From contig NZ_KB849556.1 in assembly GCF_000368585.1 (NCBI RefSeq), positions 79,576 through 143,575 on the forward strand: a stretch of DNA of 64,000 bases, written 5' to 3'. Below, piece by piece: positions 39,964 through 50,339 of this stretch. The notes under the pieces are model-generated. The model did not search any database. It had not been told where the DNA came from and saw nothing but the letters and a program-made list of their open reading frames with translations. This DNA is from Acinetobacter venetianus RAG-1 = CIP 110063 (GTDB lineage Bacteria > Pseudomonadota > Gammaproteobacteria > Pseudomonadales > Moraxellaceae). Within the stretch, counting starts at the first letter, position 1. Every line of letters starts with the position of its first letter. A program made the position numbers and the translations under genes.

Positions 39964-40346
39964 AACAAAAGATTGTCACTTTATGACGATTATAGAAGAA
40001 ATATAGGCAAAATCTAGAGAACGTCAATTGGTAGAGAATCTCATTTGAGGATTCTAAATCGAGATGTTGATCATGTTTTATTGGTAAAATAAAAACACTT
40101 TAAAAGAATGAATCGGATAATTAGATGGTACTGTAAAAATACATCTATAAATTTATAAGCAGCTTGTGATTTCGTTCACAAATCAACTAGCTAAAAGTTG
40201 AGCAATAAGCTCATGAACTTTGTTACAGGATTTTTTGGCTGAGATAGGCGGTATTTTTTTAAAGATAATTGGTTTAAATCAACAAATTAAGTTCTATAAA
40301 GAATGAGCTCTATCTAACGATAAAACTCATCTGTAGGTTTAATTAT
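39964..40346. other. Intergenic region containing a CRP-like palindrome
   Basis: 383 bp without a credible gene, A/T-rich, between frnE (ending at 40347) and the 61-codon gene (starting at 39963), both on the minus strand. It contains the perfect CRP-like site and, just downstream on the minus strand, T/A-rich -10-like sequences (TATAAA and TATAGA between 40144 and 40157). Confidence 0.7.
40164..40181 (-). promoter_or_regulatory. Perfect CRP/Vfr-type binding palindrome
   Basis: TTGTGA-TTTCGT-TCACAA matches the CRP-family consensus TGTGA-N6-TCACA at every half-site position. It is ~200 bp upstream of the 61-codon gene. The only other neighbour, frnE, ends before it, so the unknown operon is the likely target. 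-10-like sequences follow at roughly 25-35 bp from its centre. Confidence 0.65.
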
Positions 40347-41039
40347 TTAAGGTTTGATTTCGCAAGAGTCATCATTACATTGTGCAGCATCGGTCTGTTC
40401 AATATTTTGATCATCTGACTCTGCTTGCTGCAAAGCTTGTAAGAAAACTTCACGAGGTTGCGCCCCCGAAAGTGCGAGCTTTTGATCAAACACAAAAAAT
40501 GGCACGCCAGTAACTTTAAGTTGCTCATGTGCAATTTTTTCATCATGACGAACAAAATCAGCGAGTTCATCTGAATCTAATACATATTCAACTTCAGCAT
40601 TGTCTAAACCGATACGTGATGCAATTTCCTCAACAACTTCACGTTCTCCAATCGCAAGACCTTCGGTCATATACGCGTGGAAGAAAGCTTCTTTTGCTTC
40701 GTTTCCTAGTCCCTTACTTTGTGCAAGATGAATAATACGATGTGCATTAAAGCTATTACCTGAATTGGCTTTCTGCCATTGGAAGTCGATGCCTTCTGAT
40801 GCTGCCATTGCTGCAACATTACGCTCCATCTCTTCCATTTCAGCGTAGCTTCGACCGTACTTTTTAGCTAAACGCTCTGTATTTGATGTGTCATGTTTTG
40901 CGGGTGCATTTGGATCAAGTTCAAAACTATGCCAATGGATTTCCAGCTCAATACCTGCTTCCTCAGCAACATGTTCTAAGCGTTTTTTACCGATATAACA
41001 AAAAGGGCAGACCACATCTGACCAAATATCTACACGCAT
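40347..41039 (-). CDS. FrnE-like DsbA-family oxidoreductase
   Basis: Thioredoxin-fold protein of 230 residues of the DsbA/FrnE family, cytoplasmic (no signal peptide). The active site is CPFC at residues 11-14, and the cis-Pro loop is VTGVPFFVF. The inserted helical domain includes FNAHRIIHLAQ. At the C-terminus a second Cys pair occurs as C221-x4-C226 (CNDDSC), a feature described for Deinococcus FrnE, where it cooperates with the CxxC site. A role in oxidative-stress thiol chemistry is inferred. Confidence 0.9.
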   Translation of the reverse strand: MRVDIWSDVVCPFCYIGKKRLEHVAEEAGIELEIHWHSFELDPNAPAKHDTSNTERLAKKYGRSYAEMEEMERNVAAMAASEGIDFQWQKANSGNSFNAHRIIHLAQSKGLGNEAKEAFFHAYMTEGLAIGEREVVEEIASRIGLDNAEVEYVLDSDELADFVRHDEKIAHEQLKVTGVPFFVFDQKLALSGAQPREVFLQALQQAESDDQNIEQTDAAQCNDDSCEIKP

Positions 41040-41214
41040 GATTGATCTCTTTAATTAACATTAAACAGATAATAGGGACTGTGTACACGAATTTAAAGCG
41101 GTGTGAATGTAATGCAGCGTTACGTACACTGCAATAAAAACGATATACTATCTAAGTATTGTCTTGATTAAACTTAGATAAAACATAAAAAATATAATGA
41201 AATGAGGAGGCTTT

Positions 41215-41964
41215 ATGCGCCGTGTATTAGTTTTGATCGGTGTGGTCGTGCTGTGTATCGGTTCATTTTTTTTCTACCAACATTACCAACAGCAGCGTGT
41301 TTTAAACAATCAAAAAATGTTCGATGTGGTCATGTCTGAAAAAATGCGTGCTCTTTATATGCAAGCACAGGATTGGTCGACACCTGTACAGCTGGATATT
41401 CATGATGATCGTCTGTCAGGTGATTATAAGAAAATGTCAGAGTTTTTGCTGACTTATTGGATGCAAAATATTGAAGCGCGAAATCAATATTTACGTGAGT
41501 TAAAAGCTGCAAATTGGGATACATTTTTGGATGTTGAACGTTTGGATCGTGATCGTAAACAGGACTATGCAGAAACTGAAAAAATGCTTGCTGATGTAAC
41601 AAAGATTTCCGCTGAATATGAAAAACAACGTCTACAACTTCAATTGAGTTCATTGCAACAGGCAAAACAGTTGTCAATTGACGATGAAATGAAAACGTCA
41701 TTATTGGCAAAAATTGAAAGCAATATCAATGCAGAAAATGCTGATGATATATTCGTTATAGAACAACAAATTATTGAAAAAGCACAGGCGATGTTTGATT
41801 TATTGAAAAAGGATCAGTGGCAGAAAAAAGGTAAGATGATTCTTTTCCCAGAAACAGCGCAAGTAAAAAAGTTTAATGCTTTATATCAAGATGTTTTAAA
41901 GCTAAATGCCAAAATGAATAACATCAAGAAAAACAATACTGAAGTTTTGGATGAGGAACTTTAA
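41215..41964 (+). CDS. Unrecognised membrane-anchored coiled-coil protein
   Basis: 249 residues. One N-terminal membrane anchor (~residues 4-22) is followed by a long, highly charged, helical region with coiled-coil character (DRDRKQDYAETEKMLADV, EKQRLQLQLSSLQQAKQ). The N-terminal segment could also be an uncleaved signal. RBS GAGGAGG precedes the ATG. It ends at a terminator shared with the convergent lipoprotein gene. No family recognised with confidence. Confidence 0.7.
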   Translation: MRRVLVLIGVVVLCIGSFFFYQHYQQQRVLNNQKMFDVVMSEKMRALYMQAQDWSTPVQLDIHDDRLSGDYKKMSEFLLTYWMQNIEARNQYLRELKAANWDTFLDVERLDRDRKQDYAETEKMLADVTKISAEYEKQRLQLQLSSLQQAKQLSIDDEMKTSLLAKIESNINAENADDIFVIEQQIIEKAQAMFDLLKKDQWQKKGKMILFPETAQVKKFNALYQDVLKLNAKMNNIKKNNTEVLDEEL

Positions 41965-41970
41965 ATTTTT

Positions 41971-42011
41971 AAAAAGACAATGATTTGATATTTAAGTCAT
42001 TGTCTTTTTTT
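41971..42011. terminator. Bidirectional terminator
   Basis: AAAAAGACAATGA / TCATTGTCTTTTT with a ~15-nt loop, between two convergent genes. A/T runs on both sides allow use in both directions. Confidence 0.9.
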
Positions 42012-42019
42012 AATGATCA

Positions 42020-42718
42020 TCAATCGAAAATTTTATCTGCCGCTTGGAAAGGTAGGCTAACGACATCAATTGCAACTGCAAAAGGTAGCAGCACCAGCTT
42101 CTCAAAAGGATTTAAGCTAGATTTTGATTGGTAACTTTCTTGCTTATTTGTGTAGATTGTAACTTGATAGGACTTGCTGAGTGCTTTGAGTGAAGTGAGG
42201 TTGTTAGCAACAGGATACACCACACCAGCCAATTTAAGATCAAAACAGAATCGCTGTGCTTGCATACGTTCATCACTAGAACTTGAGCATTCTCTCGCAC
42301 CATTTTCAATGAAAAACGCTAAGTCTTTTTTGCTTAAATCTTCTTTGAGCTTTACATAAGAAAGCGGCAGTGTGCCTGAGAAATGCCCGTCATTTTTTTC
42401 AGAATAAAAACTGAGGTCTCGCGTGATTTGGATATTTTTAGGATCAAGCTTGCTGATAAGAGTGAAGAACTGTGCACCTCCCTGAGTGAGGACATAGCTA
42501 TTCTTTTGACCCGCAATCACAATGCTATCTTTAGGTAAATTTGCAGATAGTTGGGCAGGGCGACCAAAGGCAACAACATTATCTTCAACTAAAGTAACTT
42601 TGGTGGTTCGATTATAAGTTTTATGATCTTTTGTGATGAGCGTTTTGGTTGCACAGCCTGATAATAGTATCCCTGTCAGTGCGATCACACTTGTTATTTT
42701 CATTGAAGTGAACAACAT
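42020..42718 (-). CDS. YidX-like lipoprotein
   Basis: A 232-residue lipoprotein with lipobox LLSGC (Cys22). Features recall E. coli YidX as I remember it: a SYVLTQGGAQFFTLISKLD segment, then ARFVL/SFYSE-type strands with FSGTLPLSY, a Cys-containing middle, and a C-terminal hydrophobic stretch (LLPFAVAIDVVSLPFQ). The ATG at 42718 has AGGAG at ideal spacing. The function of the family is unknown. Confidence 0.7.
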   Translation of the reverse strand: MLFTSMKITSVIALTGILLSGCATKTLITKDHKTYNRTTKVTLVEDNVVAFGRPAQLSANLPKDSIVIAGQKNSYVLTQGGAQFFTLISKLDPKNIQITRDLSFYSEKNDGHFSGTLPLSYVKLKEDLSKKDLAFFIENGARECSSSSDERMQAQRFCFDLKLAGVVYPVANNLTSLKALSKSYQVTIYTNKQESYQSKSSLNPFEKLVLLPFAVAIDVVSLPFQAADKIFD

Positions 42719-43029
42719 CTAAGACTCCTAATGATTTGAATTTTAAAATCAAAAAAATGAATATTTATAAAACAATCAAAAGACCATAATAAAAAAAATG
42801 AGTTGAAGCTAGACGTTTTATGACTAATATGCTGATTTTTACAAAGATTACACATATTTTATAAGGGCGAATAATTTGCTATTTAGTACAAAATTTTAAT
42901 GATATTTACCGTTTATCAGACCCATACTGAATCTATAACGACTTTGTTGTAACCTAATTTTATAGATTTTATTTATTCATCTTGAGCTGGTTGAAGTTTG
43001 CATATGGTGAATGATTTTTGGAGTAAGCG
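42719..43029. other. Divergent intergenic region
   Basis: 311 bp of A/T-rich DNA between the divergent YidX-like and exported-protein genes. It should hold both promoters. I see no further gene or convincing repeat. Confidence 0.5.
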
Positions 43030-43548
43030 ATGAACGTTTTAAAACGATCAGCCCTCATTTTTATTTTTTCTTCTATGATGGGCGTACCTGCTGTTTATGC
43101 TGAGGATGAAGTGGCTTCACTGCCTACGATCCGTCTCATGGCTGAATCTGAGTTACGTGAAGAAGTTGGGATTGTTCCATATCAAGAAGATAAAAATGTA
43201 CGACAAGCCCTTCAACATCATCTCTATAAAGTCAATTTAGATATGCAAAATCAAGAAGTGAGTGAAAGTGTTGGAGGTCTTAATTACCAGCCTCAAGCTG
43301 CTCAACCTGATTTGTCATACGTTCCAGCGATATTACAACAATATATTTTGGCGGTGGCAAACGGTTTTCAGTCATCAGATCCAACGAATGGTGTTTTTAA
43401 AATGCTAGAACCATTGAATATCAATCGGGATAATGCAATTGATTTTCAGAATGGAACAATGAAAGTTGATCTTAGCGATCTTTTGAAATTACAACAGCAA
43501 ATCCGAGATGGATTAAATCCTCCACCGAGTCCATTGTTTCCGCGTTAA
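43030..43548 (+). CDS. Unrecognised exported protein
   Basis: 172 residues with a signal peptide (~residues 1-24, cleavage after VYA). The mature part is acidic and helical, with PTIRLMAESELREEVGIVPYQ near its start, and it ends in a Pro-rich NPPPSPLFPR. It is convergent with fadA and followed by a shared terminator. No family recognised. Confidence 0.7.
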   Translation: MNVLKRSALIFIFSSMMGVPAVYAEDEVASLPTIRLMAESELREEVGIVPYQEDKNVRQALQHHLYKVNLDMQNQEVSESVGGLNYQPQAAQPDLSYVPAILQQYILAVANGFQSSDPTNGVFKMLEPLNINRDNAIDFQNGTMKVDLSDLLKLQQQIRDGLNPPPSPLFPR

Positions 43549-43566
43549 AAATTTTATCCTAGCTAT

Positions 43567-43597
43567 AAAAAATCCCCGCATATAGCGGGGATTTTTT
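43567..43597. terminator. Bidirectional terminator between the exported-protein gene and fadA
   Basis: AAAAAATCCCCGC-ATATA-GCGGGGATTTTTT. It is symmetrical and suitable for both the plus-strand gene and the minus-strand fadBA operon. Confidence 0.95.
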
Positions 43598-43610
43598 ATC
43601 TCAGTGTTGA

Positions 43611-44783
<1,173 letters not shown>

Positions 44784-44795
44784 TCACGTCGCTCC

Positions 44796-46949
44796 TTAAC
44801 CGTAGAATTTTGTGTTGTTAGCAGCCATGTCACGCAACATTTGTGGCGCTTCATAAGCCTTACCTAAGTGTGCATATTTGTCGCAAAGCGCAACGTATTC
44901 AGCAACACCAGTTTGGTCGATGTAACGGCATGGACCACCACGGAATGGAGGGAAACCTACACCCATGATCATCGCCATATCTGCTTCAGAAGCAGTTGCA
45001 ACAATGTTGTCTTCTAAGCAACGAACGGTTTCGTTACAGAAAGCAAGCATCATACGATCAATGATTTCTTGGTTATCAAACTCGCGTTTTTCACCAGTAA
45101 CGTAAGGAGCGATGATTTCGTATGCTGTTGGATCAACAGTTTTCGCTTTCTTACCTTTCTTATCTAACACGTATTTGTAGAAACCAACGTCATTCTTTTG
45201 ACCAAGACGTTTTGCTTCATACATTGCTTCGATAGAACCTTTGTAGTCAGGCTTCATACGGTCAGGGAAACCTTCTGCCATCACTTCTGCACCATGAACA
45301 CCCGTGTCGATACCAACAACGTCGATCAGGTATGCAGGACCCATCGGCCAGCCAAATTTCGCCATTACATTATCAACTTGCTGGAAGTCAGCACCGTCTT
45401 TAACAAGTAGGTCGAATGCACCGAAGTAAGGGAACAATACACGGTTTACTAAGAAGCCTGGGCAGTCGTTTACAACGATTGGTGTTTTACCCATTTTCTG
45501 AGCAAGAACAACAGTTGTTGCGATTGCTTCTTCAGAAGTTTTCTCACCACGAATGACTTCAACCAATGGCATCATGTGTACTGGGTTGAAGAAGTGCATA
45601 CCAACGAAGTTTTCAGGACGTTGTAATGCTTTCGCCAAACGAGTAATCGAGATTGTAGATGTGTTAGAGGCAATGATCGTGTTTTCACGAACATGTTTTT
45701 CAGTATCAGCAAGTACGATTTCTTTAACTTTTGGATTTTCAGTTACCGCTTCGATCACGATATCCACTTCTTTAAACTCATCGTAGCTCAAAGTAGGACG
45801 GATGCGAGCAAGTGTTTCACCCATTTGCGCTGGTTTCATTTTCTTGCGTTCAACTTGCTTAGTGAGCAAGCCATTCGCTTCTTTCATACCGAGTGCAAGT
45901 TGTGGGTTACCAATGTCTTTCATGATGATTGGAGTGCCTTTGCTTGCCGCTTGGTAAGCAATACCACCACCCATGATACCCGCACCTAAAACAGCTGCTT
46001 GGTTTACAGGATGAGCACCTTTCTCATATTTTTTCGCAGTTTTCTTCACAACTTGATCGTTGATGAATAAACCGATTAATGCACCAGCTTGTGGTGTGAT
46101 TGCTGCTTTAGCAAAACCTTGAGCTTCTGCTTTTAATGCATCATCACGTGTTGAGCTTGCGCCTGCTTGTAAAGAATCAAGTAATAATTTTGGAGCAGGG
46201 TACTGCGCAGGATTTGCTTTAGCAAGAACTGCACCTTTCGCAGTATTGAACGCCATCATTTGTTCAAGTGGGTTCAATTTGATTGCGTCTAATTTTTCTT
46301 GACGCTTTGCTTTCCAGTTCAAACGACCAGCAAGTGCTTGTTTAACTAAGTCAACAGCAGCTTCTTGGAGTTTGTCAGCAGCAACAACTGCATCTACAGC
46401 ACCATCTTTAAGTGCAGCAGCTGGCTTCTTAGGATTCGCCATTGCCATCCATTCAACGGCATTGTCGATACCGATGACACGGCTTAAACGTACGCTACCA
46501 CCAAAACCAGGATAGATACCCAATTTGATTTCTGGTAAGCCAACTTGAGCTTGCTCAGACATGACACGGTAGTCACACACTAAGCACATTTCAAAGCCAC
46601 CGCCAAGTGCCATGCCATTGATCGCAGCTACTTTAGGGATATCTAAATCTTCAAAACTGTTGAAGATTTCGTGTACAGGCATAAGCCAATCAATGATTGC
46701 TTGTTCACCAGCAGCGAAATTGTCGCCAAATTCAGTAATGTCAGCACCAACGATAAATGTTGATTTGCCAGAAGTAACAACTAAGCCTTTAATATCGTTA
46801 TTGGCTTTAACTGCAGCAATCGCTGCTTGGAAGTCTTCAATGGTCGCACGGTTAAATTTATTAACCGACTCACCTTGTAAGTCAAAGCGGAATTCTGCAA
46901 TTCCGTCCGCAAGCATTTGGACGGTAATGGCATTGCCAGCGTGGATCAT
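44796..46949 (-). CDS. fadB: Fatty-acid oxidation complex alpha subunit
   Basis: Multifunctional enoyl-CoA hydratase/isomerase and 3-hydroxyacyl-CoA dehydrogenase, 717 residues. The N-terminal crotonase domain contains the oxyanion loop [12 protein letters not shown] and [12 protein letters not shown]. The dehydrogenase domain starts with the NAD-binding [17 protein letters not shown] and contains [13 protein letters not shown] and the C-terminal GFPPFRGG. The ATG at 46949 has GGGAG 8 nt upstream and matches the known FadB start ([11 protein letters not shown]). An in-frame start 57 bp upstream would add a Gln/Pro-rich tail. Confidence 0.97.
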   Translation of the reverse strand: MIHAGNAITVQMLADGIAEFRFDLQGESVNKFNRATIEDFQAAIAAVKANNDIKGLVVTSGKSTFIVGADITEFGDNFAAGEQAIIDWLMPVHEIFNSFEDLDIPKVAAINGMALGGGFEMCLVCDYRVMSEQAQVGLPEIKLGIYPGFGGSVRLSRVIGIDNAVEWMAMANPKKPAAALKDGAVDAVVAADKLQEAAVDLVKQALAGRLNWKAKRQEKLDAIKLNPLEQMMAFNTAKGAVLAKANPAQYPAPKLLLDSLQAGASSTRDDALKAEAQGFAKAAITPQAGALIGLFINDQVVKKTAKKYEKGAHPVNQAAVLGAGIMGGGIAYQAASKGTPIIMKDIGNPQLALGMKEANGLLTKQVERKKMKPAQMGETLARIRPTLSYDEFKEVDIVIEAVTENPKVKEIVLADTEKHVRENTIIASNTSTISITRLAKALQRPENFVGMHFFNPVHMMPLVEVIRGEKTSEEAIATTVVLAQKMGKTPIVVNDCPGFLVNRVLFPYFGAFDLLVKDGADFQQVDNVMAKFGWPMGPAYLIDVVGIDTGVHGAEVMAEGFPDRMKPDYKGSIEAMYEAKRLGQKNDVGFYKYVLDKKGKKAKTVDPTAYEIIAPYVTGEKREFDNQEIIDRMMLAFCNETVRCLEDNIVATASEADMAMIMGVGFPPFRGGPCRYIDQTGVAEYVALCDKYAHLGKAYEAPQMLRDMAANNTKFYG

Positions 46950-47598
46950 GCCTGATCTCCCTTGTTGTGGAGGATTCTGAGTTGATGTCATAAAGCCTGA
47001 GTGCAATTAAGTGCACAAAATGCTTCGCTAATCTTACGATAACTATATCCAAAAAGGACATAACAAGTTGTATCAAGCCGTGACGCTAGGGTCATCTATT
47101 CTTTTTAGACTAAGATTTATCAGAACTACTTGATTATTATTTTTTAGAATTTTTATAAAAAACAATAATTAATGTTTTATTGTCGGTGGTCATTTATGGT
47201 GTGTTTAGGCCTTGTAAATGAAAATATAGCTCAAAACGAGCCTGAGATTGTCTTGTCAGTCATTAAACTTTTAGAAACTCTGTTTATTTCATCACTTTAC
47301 GATATGTTTTTTGATGTAGTTGGCTTATTTGTTGCTTATTAATGATGTGTAGCGCTCAATTTTTATTTTAAGTTTTTGATTTGTATTTTTAAGTTGTTTT
47401 TTGAGTTGGAAAATGGATTTTTAGACTGACAAAAATTGTTAGTTATATCCATTTTTAAAGGGATTGTGAAAATGCTTGTGGCCTTGGTGTGGTAACTACA
47501 AATGTTTTGAAGGCTCAATCACTTTTTAATGTCGTCTGACTTGATTTATAGATGAAGTCGAAGACACATTCAATCAGTTTGAGCAAGGGTGGATACGG
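46950..47598. other. fadB / diguanylate cyclase divergent intergenic region
   Basis: About 650 bp, A/T-rich, containing promoters for fadBA (minus) and the GGDEF gene (plus). A near-palindrome TGCAATTAAGTGCA (47002-47015), ~55 bp before the fadB start, could be a fatty-acid-responsive operator. It does not match the Pseudomonas PsrA box. A 57-codon frame (47172-47342) is open but has only a weak RBS and is not annotated as a gene. Confidence 0.55.
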
Positions 47599-48657
47599 AT
47601 GAAACCAACAGATCAAACATTGATGAAACAAATGCATATTTCCAGTGAGGAAATAGAGTATCGAAAATCATTACTTTCATTGACCAATAAAGAGTTAATT
47701 AGTCTCGTACAGCTTGGAATTATGTTGGAACCTTTGCTCGATCAAGTGGTCATCGAGTTTTATCAGCAACAAACGTCAGTGGTTGAAATCGCGACATTAA
47801 TTGGTGATGTTGATACCTTGTCCCGATTGCAGCGAGCACAACGACAATATGTCACTGAATTATTTTCAGGAAGTTACGATGCAAATTATGTCAATAATCG
47901 TTTAAGGATCGGTTTGGTTCATAAGCGAATTGGTGTTGAACCTAAATTATATTTATCAGCGATTTATCATTTAAAAACGCGTTTGATGTCTTTGGTCTAT
48001 GAGCAATTGGGTGATACTGAACAATTTCATGAGGTGAGTTGTACGCTGGAAAAACTATTTATGTTTGATATTTCACTGGTGGTCGAAACTTATGTATGGA
48101 GTCTCGTCAGTGAATTAAAAACATCAAAAGAAAAAATTGAACAATATGCCAATGTTTTAGAAGATCGCGCGCAACAAATGGAGGCATTGTCTCAAACGGA
48201 TGCATTGACGGGTTTATTAAATGTAAGACACCTCAATAGCATTTTGAATGCAACGATTTGTGCAGCAGAACATGCGCTTGAACCTGTTACAGTTGTTTTT
48301 ATTGATATCAATGATTTTAAAGTGATAAATGATAGTTTTGGGCATCCACGCGGAGATCAAATTCTAAAAATTGTTGCCGATGGAATACGCTTTGTTGCGC
48401 GGTTGGATGATCATTGCTTTCGGTGTGGAGGAGATGAGTTTTGTATTATTTTTCCTCGTTGTACCGAATTACAAGCGACAGAAAGTTTTGTTCCGCGATT
48501 ATTGCAATATATTCAGCAAATTGAACCCACCATTACCCTGAGTATTGGCATAAAACAAACAGATCATGTTGAGGGCTATCTTGAAGCAGCAGCTTTGCTT
48601 CATGAAGCAGATGCTCGTATGTACCAAGCTAAGAAACAATTAAAGGTGAAAAGTTAA
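47599..48657 (+). CDS. Globin-coupled diguanylate cyclase
   Basis: Makes the second messenger cyclic di-GMP. The N-terminal protoglobin domain (~residues 1-165) has the proximal His candidate H108 in RLRIGLVHKRIGVEP, so oxygen or NO sensing by heme is predicted as in E. coli DosC. A helical linker (EDRAQQMEALSQTDALTGLLN) leads to the GGDEF domain (~200-352). The active-site GGDEF motif is complete at 277-281, and an inhibitory I-site RxxD is present as RLDD at 268-271. No EAL domain. 352 residues, slightly shorter than DosC (~460), which has an extra middle domain. Confidence 0.92.
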   Translation: MKPTDQTLMKQMHISSEEIEYRKSLLSLTNKELISLVQLGIMLEPLLDQVVIEFYQQQTSVVEIATLIGDVDTLSRLQRAQRQYVTELFSGSYDANYVNNRLRIGLVHKRIGVEPKLYLSAIYHLKTRLMSLVYEQLGDTEQFHEVSCTLEKLFMFDISLVVETYVWSLVSELKTSKEKIEQYANVLEDRAQQMEALSQTDALTGLLNVRHLNSILNATICAAEHALEPVTVVFIDINDFKVINDSFGHPRGDQILKIVADGIRFVARLDDHCFRCGGDEFCIIFPRCTELQATESFVPRLLQYIQQIEPTITLSIGIKQTDHVEGYLEAAALLHEADARMYQAKKQLKVKS

Positions 48658-48807
48658 AAAGCAGATAAGTTTTTATATCATAAGATTTTGATATTTAATG
48701 CTTAATATTTTGATGTGTTTGCGGTAAGAGGGAATTTATCAAAAGCGTATAGAAATTATAGGCGATGGTGTTAAAATTTGGCGATTAATTTTTTTGTGCC
48801 GATTTCA

Positions 48808-49725
48808 ATGATTAAATGGATCATATTAGCGATCTTTATCATATCAGCGCTTTATATTCAGCGTCGTGGTAAAGTGAAGCACTCGTTTTATCGTCAATTC
48901 TTTGACCATTCAACGATTTTAGCGCCGATCAATTTCTTGATGTACATGTTCTCAAAAGTGCCGAATCAGCCTTATATTGATACTCAACATTTTAAGGACT
49001 TAAAAGTTCTAGATGAAAATTGGGAAATGATTCGAGACGAAGCAAAAGCATTGTATGAAAAAGGAGGAATTAAAGCCTCAAGTACTTACGATGACTTAGG
49101 TTTCAACTCGTTCTTTAAAACAGGTTGGAAGCGTTTCTATTTGAAATGGTATGACTCGGCTCATCCATCTGCGGCTGAACTCTGCCCTAAAACAACGGCT
49201 TTATTGAAAACACTCCCAACAATTAAAGCAGCTATGTTTACTGAGCTTGCACCTGATAGCCGTTTGGTTCGTCATCGTGACCCTTATGCAGGCTCATTAC
49301 GTTATCACTTGGGTTTGATTACACCCAATGATGATCGTTGCTTTATTGATGTGGATGGTGAGCGTTATTCATGGCGTGATGGTGAAAGTGTGGTCTTTGA
49401 TGAGACTTATATTCATTATGCTGAAAATAAGACTGATCAAAATCGTATTATCTTTTTCGCTGATGTGGAACGTCCTTTAAAAACACGTTTGATGGAAAAA
49501 TTTAATCACTGGTTTGGCAAAAGCGTGATGACCGCTGCGAGTTCTCCGAATGAAGCAGGTGATCAAACAGGTGGTCTAAACAAAGTCTTTGGTTATGTTT
49601 ATCAGATTCGTATTAAAGCGAAAGCATTAAAGAAATCGAACCGTCAGCTTTATTACTTTTTGAAGTGGTTCATTATGCTGGGATTATTTTTCCTTATTTT
49701 TATAAGACCTTATGTGTTTAAATAA
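48808..49725 (+). CDS. lpxO: LpxO-like lipid A 2-hydroxylase (Fe(II)/2-oxoglutarate dioxygenase)
   Basis: Membrane-bound aspartyl/asparaginyl beta-hydroxylase-family enzyme that hydroxylates a lipid A acyl chain. It has an N-terminal membrane helix, the family segment RRGKVKHSFYRQFFDHSTILAPIN (in two parts), and iron ligands in VRHRDPYAG (H-x-D) and IHYAENKTDQNR (His and 2-oxoglutarate Arg). A C-terminal membrane segment (~residues 285-302) is unusual for LpxO and may add a second anchor. The ATG at 48808 aligns with the Salmonella LpxO start; the TTG at 48778 is less likely. Confidence 0.88.
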   Translation: MIKWIILAIFIISALYIQRRGKVKHSFYRQFFDHSTILAPINFLMYMFSKVPNQPYIDTQHFKDLKVLDENWEMIRDEAKALYEKGGIKASSTYDDLGFNSFFKTGWKRFYLKWYDSAHPSAAELCPKTTALLKTLPTIKAAMFTELAPDSRLVRHRDPYAGSLRYHLGLITPNDDRCFIDVDGERYSWRDGESVVFDETYIHYAENKTDQNRIIFFADVERPLKTRLMEKFNHWFGKSVMTAASSPNEAGDQTGGLNKVFGYVYQIRIKAKALKKSNRQLYYFLKWFIMLGLFFLIFIRPYVFK

Positions 49726-49739
49726 GTGAAAATATAAGG

Positions 49740-49760
49740 CGCCCTTGAAGGGCGTTTTTT
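49740..49760 (+). terminator. Rho-independent terminator after lpxO
   Basis: CGCCC-TTGAA-GGGCG followed by TTTTTT, 14 bp after the stop. Confidence 0.92.
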
Positions 49761-49813
49761 ATACTTTGTTTATAAAATATTTTTAATTTCTAAAATTAAG
49801 CATAGGAAAAAAT

Positions 49814-50230
49814 ATGCAAACCTTTCGTTCAAAAATAGATTGGTGGTTCTGGGGCGTGGTGATCGCAACAACAGGCCTATTATTGCAATTTTTATGGACG
49901 ATGTATGTGAAAGGAACAATGCAAGAATATCCTGAACATGCTGCTGTTTACTTATTCACGATAGTTTTGCTTTGGTGGCCGATCTTCAATACACGTTATA
50001 TCGTGACAGAGAATGATTTAATCATTCATTCAATGCTATTTAAATGGAAAATAAATAAGGCTGATATTATAAAAATAAGTGCATCGAATCATTTAATTTC
50101 TTCGCCTGCTTTGTCTTTAGATCGTTTACGCATTGATTATGCAAAAAATGGCAATGTGACACATATTTTGGTTTCACCTAAAGATCAAAAAGCTTTCTGT
50201 CTTGCATTAGAACACGATTTGACTAAGTAA
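49814..50230 (+). CDS. Small membrane protein with YyaB-like PH domain
   Basis: 138 residues. Two N-terminal hydrophobic segments (~residues 10-30 and 44-60) are followed by a bacterial PH-like domain: NTRYIVTENDLIIHSMLFKWKINKADI, split as TRYIVTENDLIIH and FKWKINKADI, then SLDRLRIDY and ILVSPKDQKAF. The pattern fits the DUF1200/YyaB-like PH group. Function unknown. Confidence 0.78.
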   Translation: MQTFRSKIDWWFWGVVIATTGLLLQFLWTMYVKGTMQEYPEHAAVYLFTIVLLWWPIFNTRYIVTENDLIIHSMLFKWKINKADIIKISASNHLISSPALSLDRLRIDYAKNGNVTHILVSPKDQKAFCLALEHDLTK

Positions 50231-50339
50231 TTATCAGGCTGTTCATTTTGCTGTATCTCTAATAATTTTTATATTTTTAATTATATCAAGTGGTATAATT
50301 TTGATGGTATTTAATTCATTTTAACCACGAGAAAACATA

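Noticed and set aside
47172..47342. Open frame of 56 residues upstream of the diguanylate cyclase
   Set aside because: Weak RBS, no recognisable domain or signal and an A/T-rich setting where such frames arise by chance.
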